DNA from: an uncultured Planctomycetaceae bacterium
GTDB lineage: Bacteria; Planctomycetota; Planctomycetia; Pirellulales; Pirellulaceae
Assembly (NCBI GenBank): GCA_903927685.1
Contig: CAIYOB010001073.1
Span: forward strand, 1 to 23,928
Direction: 5' to 3'
DNA length: 23,928 nucleotides
In this document: positions 7,797-21,447 of the stretch, one piece after another
Layout: each line of letters opens with the position of its first letter
Numbering within the stretch: the first letter of the stretch is position 1
Notes under the pieces: generated by a model
Database searches by the model: none
The model's input: the letters and a program-made list of their open reading frames with translations, nothing else
What the model was told of the DNA's origin: nothing
Made by a program: the position numbers and the translations under genes

Positions 7797-8124
7797 CGTA
7801 TCCTCCAAGCCACAGTCCCGCTCGATCAGTACCGGCATTATCGCAGGCCTCTTGGGGACCGTCAACGTGCGGTGCGCCAACCGACGATTTGTACGCCCTC
7901 GACATGGCTCACGACGAACGAAGAGCATGCCGCCGGGGCGATCGACCACGTTTTGTGCCCTTTGTGCCTTCTGTGGCTATTTCCCATTTATAACCCCCTA
8001 TTTATAACCAGCCAACCGACGATTTGACGCAAGATTCGCAGTCACCGAAATCTGTCACCAAACTGGCAAAACACGCATTTCGTGATCGAGCCGGCCTGAA
8101 GATGATCTTGTCAAGCCACGTCTT

Positions 8125-8224
8125 CCATCTGTGGGTCGGCCTTGCCATCCGTGGGGCACCTCGTTCCCCGAGTGGATCCGCGCGGTTCTCGATCCCACGG
8201 ATGGCAAAGCCGGCCCACGGATGG
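8125..8224. repeat. Long inverted repeat built from the CCCACGGATGG intergenic repeat
   Basis: The left arm 8125-8155 and right arm 8194-8224 are reverse complements at 28 of 31 positions, with a 38-nt loop. Each arm carries two copies of CCCACGGATGG spaced 20 bp apart, one left-arm copy having a single change. The same repeat recurs at 11904-11934 in front of the sulfatase, so it is a dispersed intergenic repeat and not a private hairpin. After the last copy both loci also share a GGTATG-type extension ending in GTGYGGG. Confidence 0.85.
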
Positions 8225-8340
8225 TATGGATCGTGTGGGGGGGAAATCTAATCGCTCCGCATTGATTATTCATTACCGGCGGGCTCCACCCGCCTGTACG
8301 CTGAAGCGTGAACTCCAACAGCGCACAAGCCCGCGGATGA

Positions 8341-8364
8341 CGCGATCGATCGCGCAGTTTTTTT
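8341..8364 (+). terminator. Perfect palindrome followed by T-run (terminator-like)
   Basis: CGCGATCGATCGCG at 8341-8354 is a perfect 14-bp palindrome; after CAG it is followed by seven T at 8358-8364. As RNA it could form a 5-bp stem with a 4-nt loop plus a U-tract. No rightward gene lies upstream for it to terminate, so function is doubtful. Confidence 0.3.
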
Positions 8365-8601
8365 GCAGCGGCGGTTGGGAGTTCCGGGTTGGGAGTGCCT
8401 GCCCCGCGGCTTTCAACAAGTTTTCCCCGTCGCTCGGCGGGCGGCCGGCTCACGAAAACCCCGCTCTTTCCCGTGTCGGCTGGCCGCGAGCCAATTTGCC
8501 CTGTTGCTAGCAGCCCGAGATGGTAAGTTAGGCTCCTCGGGACGCGATCGAAGCGGTCCCCGTCAGTCCTCCGTCTTACCAAGTGAAAAGGAATCCGCAG
8601 A

Positions 8602-9447
8602 ATGGAAAAGACGAAGCTGCTTGGCAATGATCATGAGCCGGCCACCGCCACCGTGGACGCGAGTCCGGCTTCGGACCAGCCTTCCCAGCCGTTTGTGGGC
8701 CGCTGGAACCACTTGGTCAGCACCACGAACTGGGAGAAGGGCCGCATTATCGCCGAATGGCGCCAGGCGTTGGCCGATGCGGACCGGCCCGCACGTGAGT
8801 ACTCGGACGAAGCCTGGGCGCGGTTGGTCGGCGCCGTGACCGGCCAGCACGCCGGACGCCTGCGGCGCGTGTACGAGCGATTCGGCAAGGTCCACGCAGA
8901 CTATCGGGGCCTGTTCTGGAGCCATTTCCACGCCGCCCTGGACTGGGACGACGCCGAGATGTACCTCGAGGGCGCTGTCCAGTCCAGGTGGACGGTGTCG
9001 CAGATGCGGCGGCAGCGTTGGGAAGCGACGGGCGCCGTCGAATCCGAGCGGCCGCTGGACGAAGAGATCGTCGTCGCCGACGTGGACGAAGACGTCGATT
9101 CCACGGTGGCTCGCGACGCGGCCGCCAAACGCGCGCCGGAGGAGTGGACCGATGTCCAGGGACCTCCCGTTCCCGAAGGCGCGGATTTTGGCGACGAAGG
9201 CTCGGCCTCGGCCGATCCCCGGGGCCGCTCGGAGGCCGCCGTCGATCTGGCCGACGAGTCGGCGCCGCTCGTCCGCCCGTTCGCCAATCTGGCGGAATTG
9301 CCCGACGATTTGGCGGACGCGTTCGAGGCGTTCAAACTAGCCATTCTCCGGCACAAAGCCGATGGCTGGCGGCAGATCTCGCTGGACGACGTCACGGCCG
9401 CCTTGGACGCGCTCAAAGAACTCGCCTGGGCCCCGTCGGTGAGCTAG
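8602..9447 (+). CDS. Conserved hypothetical protein, planctomycete type
   Basis: A 281-aa protein; ATG 8602 has AAAGGAA about 8 nt upstream. Residues about 33-145 form a Trp-rich, apparently globular helical domain: WNHLVSTTNWEKGRIIAEW, then GQHAGRLRRVYERFG, YRGLFWSHFHAALDWDDAE and GAVQSRWTVSQMRRQRWEA. Residues about 150-235 are an acidic, low-complexity linker. The C-terminal 45 residues (LPDDLADAFEAFKLAIL then GWRQISLDDVTAALDALK) form a second compact segment. I do not recognise a named family; the start faintly recalls DUF3102/DUF1016-type helical proteins, but not enough to claim it. There is no signal peptide or membrane segment. It is convergent with the aldo/keto reductase-like gene, and the two stop codons overlap on CTAG (9444-9447). 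A relic of a second copy lies at 7291. Confidence 0.82.
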   Translation: MEKTKLLGNDHEPATATVDASPASDQPSQPFVGRWNHLVSTTNWEKGRIIAEWRQALADADRPAREYSDEAWARLVGAVTGQHAGRLRRVYERFGKVHADYRGLFWSHFHAALDWDDAEMYLEGAVQSRWTVSQMRRQRWEATGAVESERPLDEEIVVADVDEDVDSTVARDAAAKRAPEEWTDVQGPPVPEGADFGDEGSASADPRGRSEAAVDLADESAPLVRPFANLAELPDDLADAFEAFKLAILRHKADGWRQISLDDVTAALDALKELAWAPSVS

Positions 9448-10553
9448 ACGTATTCCCAATCCTTCAGCCACTGGTACTGGCTGGGCAAGTTGGCCCACGC
9501 CCGGTCCATCGCCCGCTGGAGTTGCGCCCGCTCCTGGACGTCCAGTTCGCGGCGTTCGGCGACGGCCAAGGCCATGTTGTCGACCTGCTCGACCGTAATC
9601 AAGCCCGGGATCGGCGCCGTGATCGCCGGGTTGCACAGGATATAGCGAATGGCCAGCCGGGCCAGTTGGTTGTCCTCTTCCTCGTGCGGGTTGCCGGGGC
9701 TGCTGTCGCCCTTGAACAGCGAGTTGCTGGCGAACGGCTTGATGCCGAACCAGCCCACGTCGTGCTTTTTCATCGTCGCCCAGAGCCCGCTGTCGTCCGT
9801 CACGACTTTCGTGTTGGCGGTGTACGGCGTGCAGATGACTTCCAGCTGTTGCGGGTACTTTTCGATCAACTTTTTGATGTGCGGACGGTCGTGGGACGAG
9901 ATGCCGGTGTGCCGCGCCAAGCCGGTCTGCTTGGCCCAGTCCAGGGCCTTGATCAACTCCTCGATCGTCGCCTCGTCGTGCTGGCTGCTCTCCTCCAGGC
10001 AGGTGATCCGCCACAGGTCGACGTACTCCTGGCCGGCTTCCTTCAGACCCTGCTGAAAGCCCTGTTTCAGTTTCTCGAAGGTCCGCCATTCCGGATAGCG
10101 GACTTCGGTGTGGCCCCACGAGTAGCCCAAGTACATTTTGTCGCGGCGGCCTTTCAGGGCTTTGCTGTACGCGATGACTTCGTTGCTCCAGCAGGCATCG
10201 ATATAGTTGATGCCGCGATCGATACAGCGGCTGACGACGTCGGAGCGGTTCTGGTCGAACTCGGGATCGCCCGAGCCCCAGCCCAGCCAGCCGCCGCCGC
10301 TGGGCTTGTTGGGCAGCACCTTGTCGACCCGTTTCCAGTGGCCGCCCAGGCAGACCACCGACATCATCATTTCGGTCTTGCCGCAGCGGCGGTATTCCAT
10401 CTGGGGGTTATAGCTGGGAATCTTGCTGGTATCCTCGTGGGTCGGATTGCCCGCGTAGACGGTCTTGACCGCCGTCAAGCCCAGCGCGGCCCCGGCCGCC
10501 GCCAACGCGCTGTCGAACACGAACTCACGGCGACTCAACCTGGTGTTGGCCAT
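9444..10553 (-). CDS. Tat-exported aldo/keto reductase-like protein (copy 1)
   Basis: A 369-aa protein. The start is ATG 10553: AAAGGAG lies 8 nt upstream, whereas the ATG at 10559 is too close to it. The N-terminus carries a twin-arginine signal (LSRREFVFDS, then an Ala/Gly/Leu-rich h-region). The remainder follows the aldo/keto reductase TIM barrel: MEYRRCGKTEMMMSVVCLGG, GINYIDAC, RRDKMYLGYSWG, EYVDLWRITC, GLARHTGISSHDRP, GWFGIKPFASNSLFKG, and the C-terminal LCNPAITAPIPGL.TVEQVDN. Of the catalytic tetrad only Asp119 is clear: the loop carrying Tyr is shortened, the Lys position reads LGYS (143-145 region) and the His position reads DLWRIT (179-184). NAD(P)H reductase activity is therefore doubtful. 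It is about 60% similar by eye to the product of the gene at 20270, with motifs at identical residue numbers. Confidence 0.9.
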   Translation of the reverse strand: MANTRLSRREFVFDSALAAAGAALGLTAVKTVYAGNPTHEDTSKIPSYNPQMEYRRCGKTEMMMSVVCLGGHWKRVDKVLPNKPSGGGWLGWGSGDPEFDQNRSDVVSRCIDRGINYIDACWSNEVIAYSKALKGRRDKMYLGYSWGHTEVRYPEWRTFEKLKQGFQQGLKEAGQEYVDLWRITCLEESSQHDEATIEELIKALDWAKQTGLARHTGISSHDRPHIKKLIEKYPQQLEVICTPYTANTKVVTDDSGLWATMKKHDVGWFGIKPFASNSLFKGDSSPGNPHEEEDNQLARLAIRYILCNPAITAPIPGLITVEQVDNMALAVAERRELDVQERAQLQRAMDRAWANLPSQYQWLKDWEYV

Positions 10554-10793
10554 CGACATCTCTCCTTTCGCGGCCCGCAGCCGCTGCGAGACAGTAATGC
10601 GACCGGAATGACTTACCACTCGAAAGATCGATTATCCCCAAAACGCGTCCCGCTGCAAAGCCCAGCGGTGGCCAAACCGGCCAGTTCCTGCCCACCGGGC
10701 GTCGCGACACCAGCAGTTCATCGCGGAAAGCCGGGACAACTGGAAGCCGGTCCGCGTGTTCGATTCGAAGGTCCGGGTCCCGACGACCGAATC

Positions 10794-11453
10794 TTAACCG
10801 GTTGGGCTTCCAGACGGCCCCGCAGAGTTTACGGTCACTTTTACCCAATTGCGAATGGTCTTCTTCACCCGCTCCCAACTGATCTCGGTGACCATCGTCG
10901 GCATCGGTTCCGGATCGGCATCATCGAAATAGCAGAGGGCCGACAGCAGGCGAGCGTCGTCCTCGATCGCGAACTTTCGGCGGTAAAGCTCCAGCATTCC
11001 GCCGAGCGAGAACCCCTGCCCGCCCAAGGCGTAGATATCGAGGAAATCCTTCTTCGTGCCCCGCTGGGCAACGGCCAACAGCTTCATGGCAACCAAGTCG
11101 TCCAGGGACGCGATCAAACAATCGCAGGCCGGCCAGGCGACCGGCGGCTTCAGCAGGGGCAATGGGAATTCCAGAAAGCTCACCCGCACGCGCCCCACCT
11201 CACCGTGCAGCGTTCCCCGTTCCACGGACCTCACTCGGAAGTCAAGCCCGCGACTTTGGAGACCCCTGGCCAATGCCAGCGGTTGATCGAGCCTGTCCCC
11301 CGTGAACCAGTCCAAGTCGATCGACTGGCGATGCCCGAGATGGACGGCGACGGCGGTGCCCCCGCCCAAGTAAAAGCCCTGGTCCTTGGCGGCAGGCCCC
11401 AACTGACGCAGCGCGTCTTGTTGGTGCGGCGGAAGTACTTCGAGATGCATCAT
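10794..11453 (-). CDS. AbiEii/AbiGii-type nucleotidyltransferase toxin
   Basis: A 219-aa protein of the AbiEii/AbiGii nucleotidyltransferase fold, the toxin half of a toxin-antitoxin or abortive-infection pair. Seen: GFYLGGGTAVAVHLGHRQSIDLDWFT, that is motif GGGTA (30-34) and metal-binding D46-L-D48; later ASLDDLVAMKLLAVAQRGTKKDFLDIYAL, carrying the expected conserved Lys and the KDFxD motif. All key residues appear present, so it should be active as a nucleotidyltransferase; the substrate (perhaps tRNA or NTP) is not shown by sequence. The start ATG 11453 overlaps the stop of the upstream gene (ATGA), indicating translational coupling; the upstream TTG frame start at 11474 is less likely. 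The gene lies 240 bp before the aldo/keto reductase-like gene on the same strand. Confidence 0.87.
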   Translation of the reverse strand: MMHLEVLPPHQQDALRQLGPAAKDQGFYLGGGTAVAVHLGHRQSIDLDWFTGDRLDQPLALARGLQSRGLDFRVRSVERGTLHGEVGRVRVSFLEFPLPLLKPPVAWPACDCLIASLDDLVAMKLLAVAQRGTKKDFLDIYALGGQGFSLGGMLELYRRKFAIEDDARLLSALCYFDDADPEPMPTMVTEISWERVKKTIRNWVKVTVNSAGPSGSPTG

Positions 11454-11791
11454 CGCCTCGCTCTTCCCTCCCAAATCCGACGCTCATCCAACCGCAACCA
11501 CGCGTTGACGAGTTCGGCGGGCAGGTCCAGAATCAGTTCCCAAAACCGCAGTTGTTGCGAACTCAACGAACGGCCTTCATGCTGCACGATCCACGCGGCC
11601 AGCGTTTGGTCCCCCAGTCTGGTCCGCAACCAACAAACGGCGTCCCAGGGCCCCGCGGCCAGGATTCGACGCACGATAAAATCGCGGTGTTGCTGCCAAC
11701 CCAGCTGGGCGAAATCGCAGTCCCAGAACAGCGGACGCAGGGTCTCGGGTAACTCGGTCGCACACGCTGACGTGGAATGGTGAACCGACAT
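11450..11791 (-). CDS. DUF6922-like antitoxin partner
   Basis: A 113-aa protein with the pattern LFWDCDFAQLGWQQHRDFIV, then RRILAAGPWDAVCWLRTRLGD and SLSSQQLRFWELILDLP, matching the DUF6922 type (FWDxDFxxLxWxxHRDFIIxRIL) found upstream of AbiEii-like toxins. It probably acts as antitoxin or regulator; the mechanism is unknown. The start at ATG 11791 has AGGCGAG a few nt upstream. The last codons overlap the toxin start as ATGA, the usual arrangement for a coupled pair. The promoter should lie in 11792-11898, between this gene and the repeat in front of the divergent sulfatase. Confidence 0.82.
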   Translation of the reverse strand: MSVHHSTSACATELPETLRPLFWDCDFAQLGWQQHRDFIVRRILAAGPWDAVCWLRTRLGDQTLAAWIVQHEGRSLSSQQLRFWELILDLPAELVNAWLRLDERRIWEGRARR

Positions 11792-11898
11792 AACTCGCCT
11801 GTGGTGGGGGACTTCATGCCTGCTTGACTTACTTCCATTCTAGCGGATCATTCTGCCAACGCGATGGTCCCGACGGCAGAACCGACAGACGCCGGGCA

Positions 11899-11949
11899 GC
11901 CGGCCCACGGATGGCACAGCCGGCCCACGGATGGTATGAATAGTGCGGG
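11899..11949. repeat. Tandem CCCACGGATGG intergenic repeat before the sulfatase
   Basis: GCCGGCCCACGGATGG occurs twice with 20-bp spacing (CCCACGGATGG at 11904-11914 and 11924-11934), followed by TATGAATAGTGCGGG. The right arm of the inverted repeat at 8194-8240 has the same two units and a similar tail (TATGGATCGTGTGGG). It sits between the divergent toxin-antitoxin pair and the sulfatase and ends directly at the sulfatase ribosome-binding site. Confidence 0.8.
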
Positions 11950-11961
11950 AGGAGCATAACC

Positions 11962-13314
11962 ATGAAGCGACTTTGTCCACCGCTCGTCTTCATCCTCGGC
12001 GGGTTTTGTGCCGCCGCCTTGGCCGCCGACCTGCCGCGGCCGAACATTGTCCTGTTCCTTGCCGACGACTTGGGCTGGGCCGATGTGCCCTGGCACGGTT
12101 CGGACTACAAACTGCCCCACCTGGCTCGGCTCGCGGCCGCCGGGGTTCGACTGGAAGCGCATTACGTCCATCCGATGTGCTCGCCCACGCGGGCCGCCTT
12201 GATGACCGGCCGCTACGCGAGCCGCTTCGGCGTCGCAGCCGCCCAGAACGACCGCGCCCTGCCGTTCGACACGGTCACGCTGGCCGCAGCCCTGCGAGCG
12301 GCCGGCTACGAGACGGCGATCACCGGCAAGTGGCACCTTGGTTCTCGTCCCGACTGGGGGCCGCAGCGATACGGGTTTGACCACGGCTATGGCTCGTTGG
12401 CCGGCGGCTGCGGCCCGTATGATCATCGCTACAAGGCCGGCGAGTTCACTCGCACCTGGCATCGCGATGGCACGCTGATCGACGAGCAAGGCCATGTCAC
12501 GGACCTGATCGCGCGCGAGGCCGTCGAGTGGCTGAAGGGCCGCGGCCAGAAGCCGTTCTTCCTGTACGTCCCTTTCACGGCGATCCACGTGCCGATGGAT
12601 GAACCCGAGCAGTGGCAGCAGCTGAACGCCCACCTGACCGATCCCGGCCAGCGACTGCGGGCGGCCTGCACGTCGCACATGGACGACGCGATCGGCCAGG
12701 TGTTGGCCGAACTCGACCGCCGACAACTCCGCGACCGGACGCTGGTCATTTTCCTCAGCGACAACGGCGCCCACGGCCCCAGCGACAACCAGGGCGGTCC
12801 GTACCCGGGCGAGTATGCCCGGGTCAAAGTCGGCCACGACAATCTGCCCTTGCGCGGACACAAGACGCAGGTCTACGAAGGCGGGATACGCACGCCGGGC
12901 GTCGTCAGTTGGCCCGGCCGCCTTGGTCCCGGCGAGATCCACACCCCCTTGCACGCCGTCGACTGGATGCCCACGCTGTGCGCGCTGGCCGGGGCCGAGC
13001 CGCCCGGAGACTTGAAATGGGACGGCGCCAACATCTGGCCTGTGCTGAGCGGGCAGGCGACCGCGCTGCCGGCTCGCACGTTATACTCCGTCGCGCCCGG
13101 TTTTCGTGCCCAAATGGTCCGTTACCGCGACTGGAAGCTGATTGTCACCAAGGCCAGCGGCAAGCAGGGGCCGACGGAAGAACTGTACGATCTGGCGACG
13201 GATCTCGGGGAAGCCAAGAACGTTGCGGCCGAGCGGCCCGAGGTCCTGGCCGACCTGAAGCAGCGGTTGACCGAGGTCTCCGCCCGCGACCGGGACGCCG
13301 TGGCAACCGATTGA
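11962..13314 (+). CDS. Secreted type I sulfatase (arylsulfatase-like)
   Basis: A 450-aa sulfatase that hydrolyses sulfate esters, most likely of sulfated polysaccharides or glycans, outside the cytoplasm. Signal peptide MKRLCPPLVFILGGFCAAALA, then RPNIVLFLADDLGWAD with metal ligands Asp35-Asp36; the formylglycine motif C73-S-P-T-R77 in HPMCSPTRAALMTGRY, whose cysteine must be matured by a formylglycine-generating enzyme; TGKWHLG (Lys123, His125); FLSDNGAHG (Asp267, Asn268); RGHKTQVYEGGIRTPG (Lys301). All hallmark active-site residues are present and the length is typical for a single-domain S1 sulfatase of the arylsulfatase A/B kind; the substrate cannot be read from sequence. ATG 11962 follows GGAGGAG at about 8 nt. 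No maturation enzyme is encoded in the window. Confidence 0.95.
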   Translation: MKRLCPPLVFILGGFCAAALAADLPRPNIVLFLADDLGWADVPWHGSDYKLPHLARLAAAGVRLEAHYVHPMCSPTRAALMTGRYASRFGVAAAQNDRALPFDTVTLAAALRAAGYETAITGKWHLGSRPDWGPQRYGFDHGYGSLAGGCGPYDHRYKAGEFTRTWHRDGTLIDEQGHVTDLIAREAVEWLKGRGQKPFFLYVPFTAIHVPMDEPEQWQQLNAHLTDPGQRLRAACTSHMDDAIGQVLAELDRRQLRDRTLVIFLSDNGAHGPSDNQGGPYPGEYARVKVGHDNLPLRGHKTQVYEGGIRTPGVVSWPGRLGPGEIHTPLHAVDWMPTLCALAGAEPPGDLKWDGANIWPVLSGQATALPARTLYSVAPGFRAQMVRYRDWKLIVTKASGKQGPTEELYDLATDLGEAKNVAAERPEVLADLKQRLTEVSARDRDAVATD

Positions 13315-13371
13315 GGCGAGCCAGTTTGAGCATCTTTGACAATGTTGTCACAAATGTTATCGCAACACCCC

Positions 13372-13401
13372 TTGCATACGCCGCCCTGCTCTGCCTATAA
13401 A
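13372..13401 (+). promoter_or_regulatory. Candidate sigma-70-type promoter of tRNA-Leu
   Basis: TTGCAT at 13372-13377 and TATAAA at 13396-13401 are separated by 18 bp. The -10 matches TATAAT at 5 of 6 positions, the -35 only at TTG. It lies about 54 bp before the tRNA, a fitting distance for a tRNA leader. Upstream, TTTGACAATGTTGTCA (about 13336-13351) contains a short inverted repeat GACAA/TTGTC that could be a further element. Confidence 0.45.
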
Positions 13402-13454
13402 TAAGCCCGTCGGGGAGAGATGCCGGCTGAGCCCCAGCCCATCCCACCCCTGTT

Positions 13455-13540
13455 GCGGCCGTGGCGGAATTGGCAGACGCGCTAGGCTCAGGACCTAGTC
13501 ACCCTAAACGGTGGTGGAGGTTCAAATCCTCTCGGCCGCA
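13455..13540 (+). tRNA. tRNA-Leu (anticodon CAG)
   Basis: An 86-nt cloverleaf. Acceptor stem GCGGCCG pairs with CGGCCGC, discriminator A at 13540. D-loop region TGGCGGAATTGGCAGACGCG; anticodon stem CTAGG/CCTAG with loop CTCAGGA, giving anticodon CAG at 13489-13491; a long variable arm typical of class II tRNA-Leu (TCACCCTAAACGGTGG); T-arm GGAGG-TTCAAAT-CCTCT. CCA is not encoded (CCT follows the discriminator). Confidence 0.97.
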
Positions 13541-13560
13541 CCTTGTAAGTATTCTCCTGT

Positions 13561-13597
13561 AAAGGACTTGCGGCCACATGCTGCAGGTCCTTTTTTT
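13561..13597 (+). terminator. Intrinsic terminator after tRNA-Leu
   Basis: AAAGGACTTGC (13561-13571) pairs with GCAGGTCCTTT (13583-13593) as an 11-bp stem with one G-U wobble and an 11-nt loop, followed by a run of seven T (13591-13597). Placed 20 nt after the tRNA, it is a textbook Rho-independent terminator that also separates it from the kinase gene. Confidence 0.9.
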
Positions 13598-13719
13598 GTG
13601 CCTGTGATCCAACGGCGGGCAATCGGCAGCCAGTGGTTGACTCGCATCTGCCGCTTGTCCGGCCTGAAAGCGTTGGCGAAAAACCGGCAGCTGGTGGGGA
13701 TCGAGGCCGGGGCCGTCCC

Positions 13720-13748
13720 TTGACAAGCCGCGGCTGGCAGTCCCAAAT
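13720..13748 (+). promoter_or_regulatory. Weak candidate promoter upstream of the giant kinase
   Basis: A perfect TTGACA at 13720-13725 is followed after 17 bp by CCAAAT (13743-13748), only a 3 of 6 match to TATAAT. It lies about 45 bp before the kinase start codon and after the tRNA terminator, so a promoter is expected in this gap. Confidence 0.3.
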
Positions 13749-13792
13749 CAAGCTCTTTGCGGAAACCACACGACACGCACTGAGTCGCTGAT

Positions 13793-20155
<6,363 letters not shown>

Positions 20156-20269
20156 ACGGATGCGAGCCGCCCGGATTCGAATCTGGACACCAAGCCCCGC
20201 GGGTGCAACAATACGGGCTCCGCGTCTGTCTAGCTGTCGTCCCGCGTCTTCCGGAAAGGGGTGTCAGAG

Positions 20270-21409
20270 ATGTCCACACCGCATCTGACTCGTCGCCAGT
20301 TCGTTCGTGATTCCGCGGCCGGCGCGGCCGCCTTGGCCGCCAGCGTCGCCTTGCCCAACGTCGTCCGGGTCGGTAATGCCGAACAGTTGGACACCAGCCG
20401 CATCATCAATTACAACCCGGACATGGAATATCGCCGCTGCGGCCGGACCGGCTGGATGGTCTCGGCCGTCTGTCTGGGCGGCCACTGGAAGCGGGTGAAC
20501 CAGATGGTGCCGGGGTTATTCGAGGGCGAGAGCTGGCTCAGCGCCCGGCTGGACAATGCCGACTTTCAGAAGAACCGCTACGACGTCGTCACGCGGTGCA
20601 TCGAGCGGGGCATCAACTACATCGACGCTTGCACCGGGGCCGAGATCCAGGCGTACAGCAAGGCGCTGGAAGGCCGCCGCGACAAGATGTACCTGGGCTG
20701 GTCCTGGTACGAACGCGAGGCCCGCAACCCCAGCCAGTGCAACGGCGCGTCGATCATGAACGTCTTCGACGATTCGCTGAAGGTCTGTAAGCAGGAATAC
20801 GTGGACCTGTACCGGGTGGTCTGCGGCGTGGACGGACGGCGGGGCAAGGACGGCAAGTGGATCTTTCCGCACACCGAGGCCGAGTCGGCGGGAATTGCGG
20901 AGGGGCTGCGGCGGGCCAAGCAGTCCGGCAAGGCGCGGGCGACCGGGATTTCCTCGCACGATCTGCCGTGGCTCAAGTACATGATGGAGACGTTTCCGGA
21001 GGCGATTGACGTCGTGATCACGCCGTACACCGCGCGCACCAAGATGTCGCCGAACGACGAGACCGGCTTCTATGCGGCGGTCCGGAAATGCGATTGCGGG
21101 TTCTTCGGCATCAAGCCGTTTGCCGGCACGTCACTGTTCAAGGGCGACAGCGCGCCGGGCAATCCGCACGAAGAGGAAGACAATCGCCTGGCCCGGCTGG
21201 CCATCCGCTACATCCTGTGCAATCCGGCGATCACCGCCCCGATCCCGGGCATGATCAACGCCGAGCAGGTGGACAACGTGGCCTTGGCCGTCGCCGAACG
21301 CCGCGAGTTGGACCTGGTCGAACGCGCGGAACTGGAGCAGGCGATGGACCGCGCTTGGGCCTGCCTGCCGAAGCACCACGAGTTCCTGAAGAACTGGGAA
21401 TATATCTGA
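20270..21409 (+). CDS. Tat-exported aldo/keto reductase-like protein (copy 2)
   Basis: A 379-aa paralogue of the protein at 9444-10553. ATG 20270 is chosen over GTG 20261 because AAAGGGG lies 8 nt upstream. Twin-arginine signal LTRRQFVRDS followed by an Ala-rich h-region. Shared blocks at the same residue numbers: MEYRRCGRTGWMVSAVCLGGHWKR, GINYIDAC (Asp119), AYSKALEGRRDKMYLGWSW, EYVDLYRVVC, ARATGISSHDLP, FFGIKPFAGTSLFKGDSAPGNP and LCNPAITAPIPGM. As in copy 1, the Tyr, Lys and His of the aldo/keto reductase tetrad are not found at their expected positions. Differences include an insert GVDGRRGKDGKWIFPH at about residues 186-201. It ends NWEYI. It lies 114 bp after the giant kinase gene, same strand, so it could be cotranscribed; no terminator is visible between them. 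Confidence 0.9.
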   Translation: MSTPHLTRRQFVRDSAAGAAALAASVALPNVVRVGNAEQLDTSRIINYNPDMEYRRCGRTGWMVSAVCLGGHWKRVNQMVPGLFEGESWLSARLDNADFQKNRYDVVTRCIERGINYIDACTGAEIQAYSKALEGRRDKMYLGWSWYEREARNPSQCNGASIMNVFDDSLKVCKQEYVDLYRVVCGVDGRRGKDGKWIFPHTEAESAGIAEGLRRAKQSGKARATGISSHDLPWLKYMMETFPEAIDVVITPYTARTKMSPNDETGFYAAVRKCDCGFFGIKPFAGTSLFKGDSAPGNPHEEEDNRLARLAIRYILCNPAITAPIPGMINAEQVDNVALAVAERRELDLVERAELEQAMDRAWACLPKHHEFLKNWEYI

Positions 21410-21447
21410 GCGATGTGACCACTTGGCGAGCTTTCGCGAAGCCGTCT

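Larger units (their letters stand above)
7797..8601. other. 805-bp non-coding region with repeats and palindromes
   Basis: No frame here has a credible start and composition. It holds an exact 16-bp direct repeat GCCAACCGACGATTTG at 7876-7891 and 8011-8026; two copies of ATTTATAACC around 7986-8009; a 31-bp-arm inverted repeat at 8125-8224; a hairpin at 8278-8294 (GGCGGG, 5-nt loop, CCCGCC); and a 14-bp palindrome followed by seven T at 8341-8364. The promoter of the gene at 8602 should lie near its right end, but no clear -35/-10 pair stands out. Confidence 0.6.

Noticed and set aside
8278..8294. GGCGGG/CCCGCC hairpin as a terminator
   Set aside because: A 6-bp GC stem without a T-run and without an upstream rightward gene; likely a repeat fragment.
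8988..11783. A 931-codon plus-strand open frame over the hypothetical, AKR and toxin genes
   Set aside because: It runs antisense to the clear AKR and AbiEii genes and out of frame with the hypothetical gene; its translation is Arg/Gly-rich and shows no domain.
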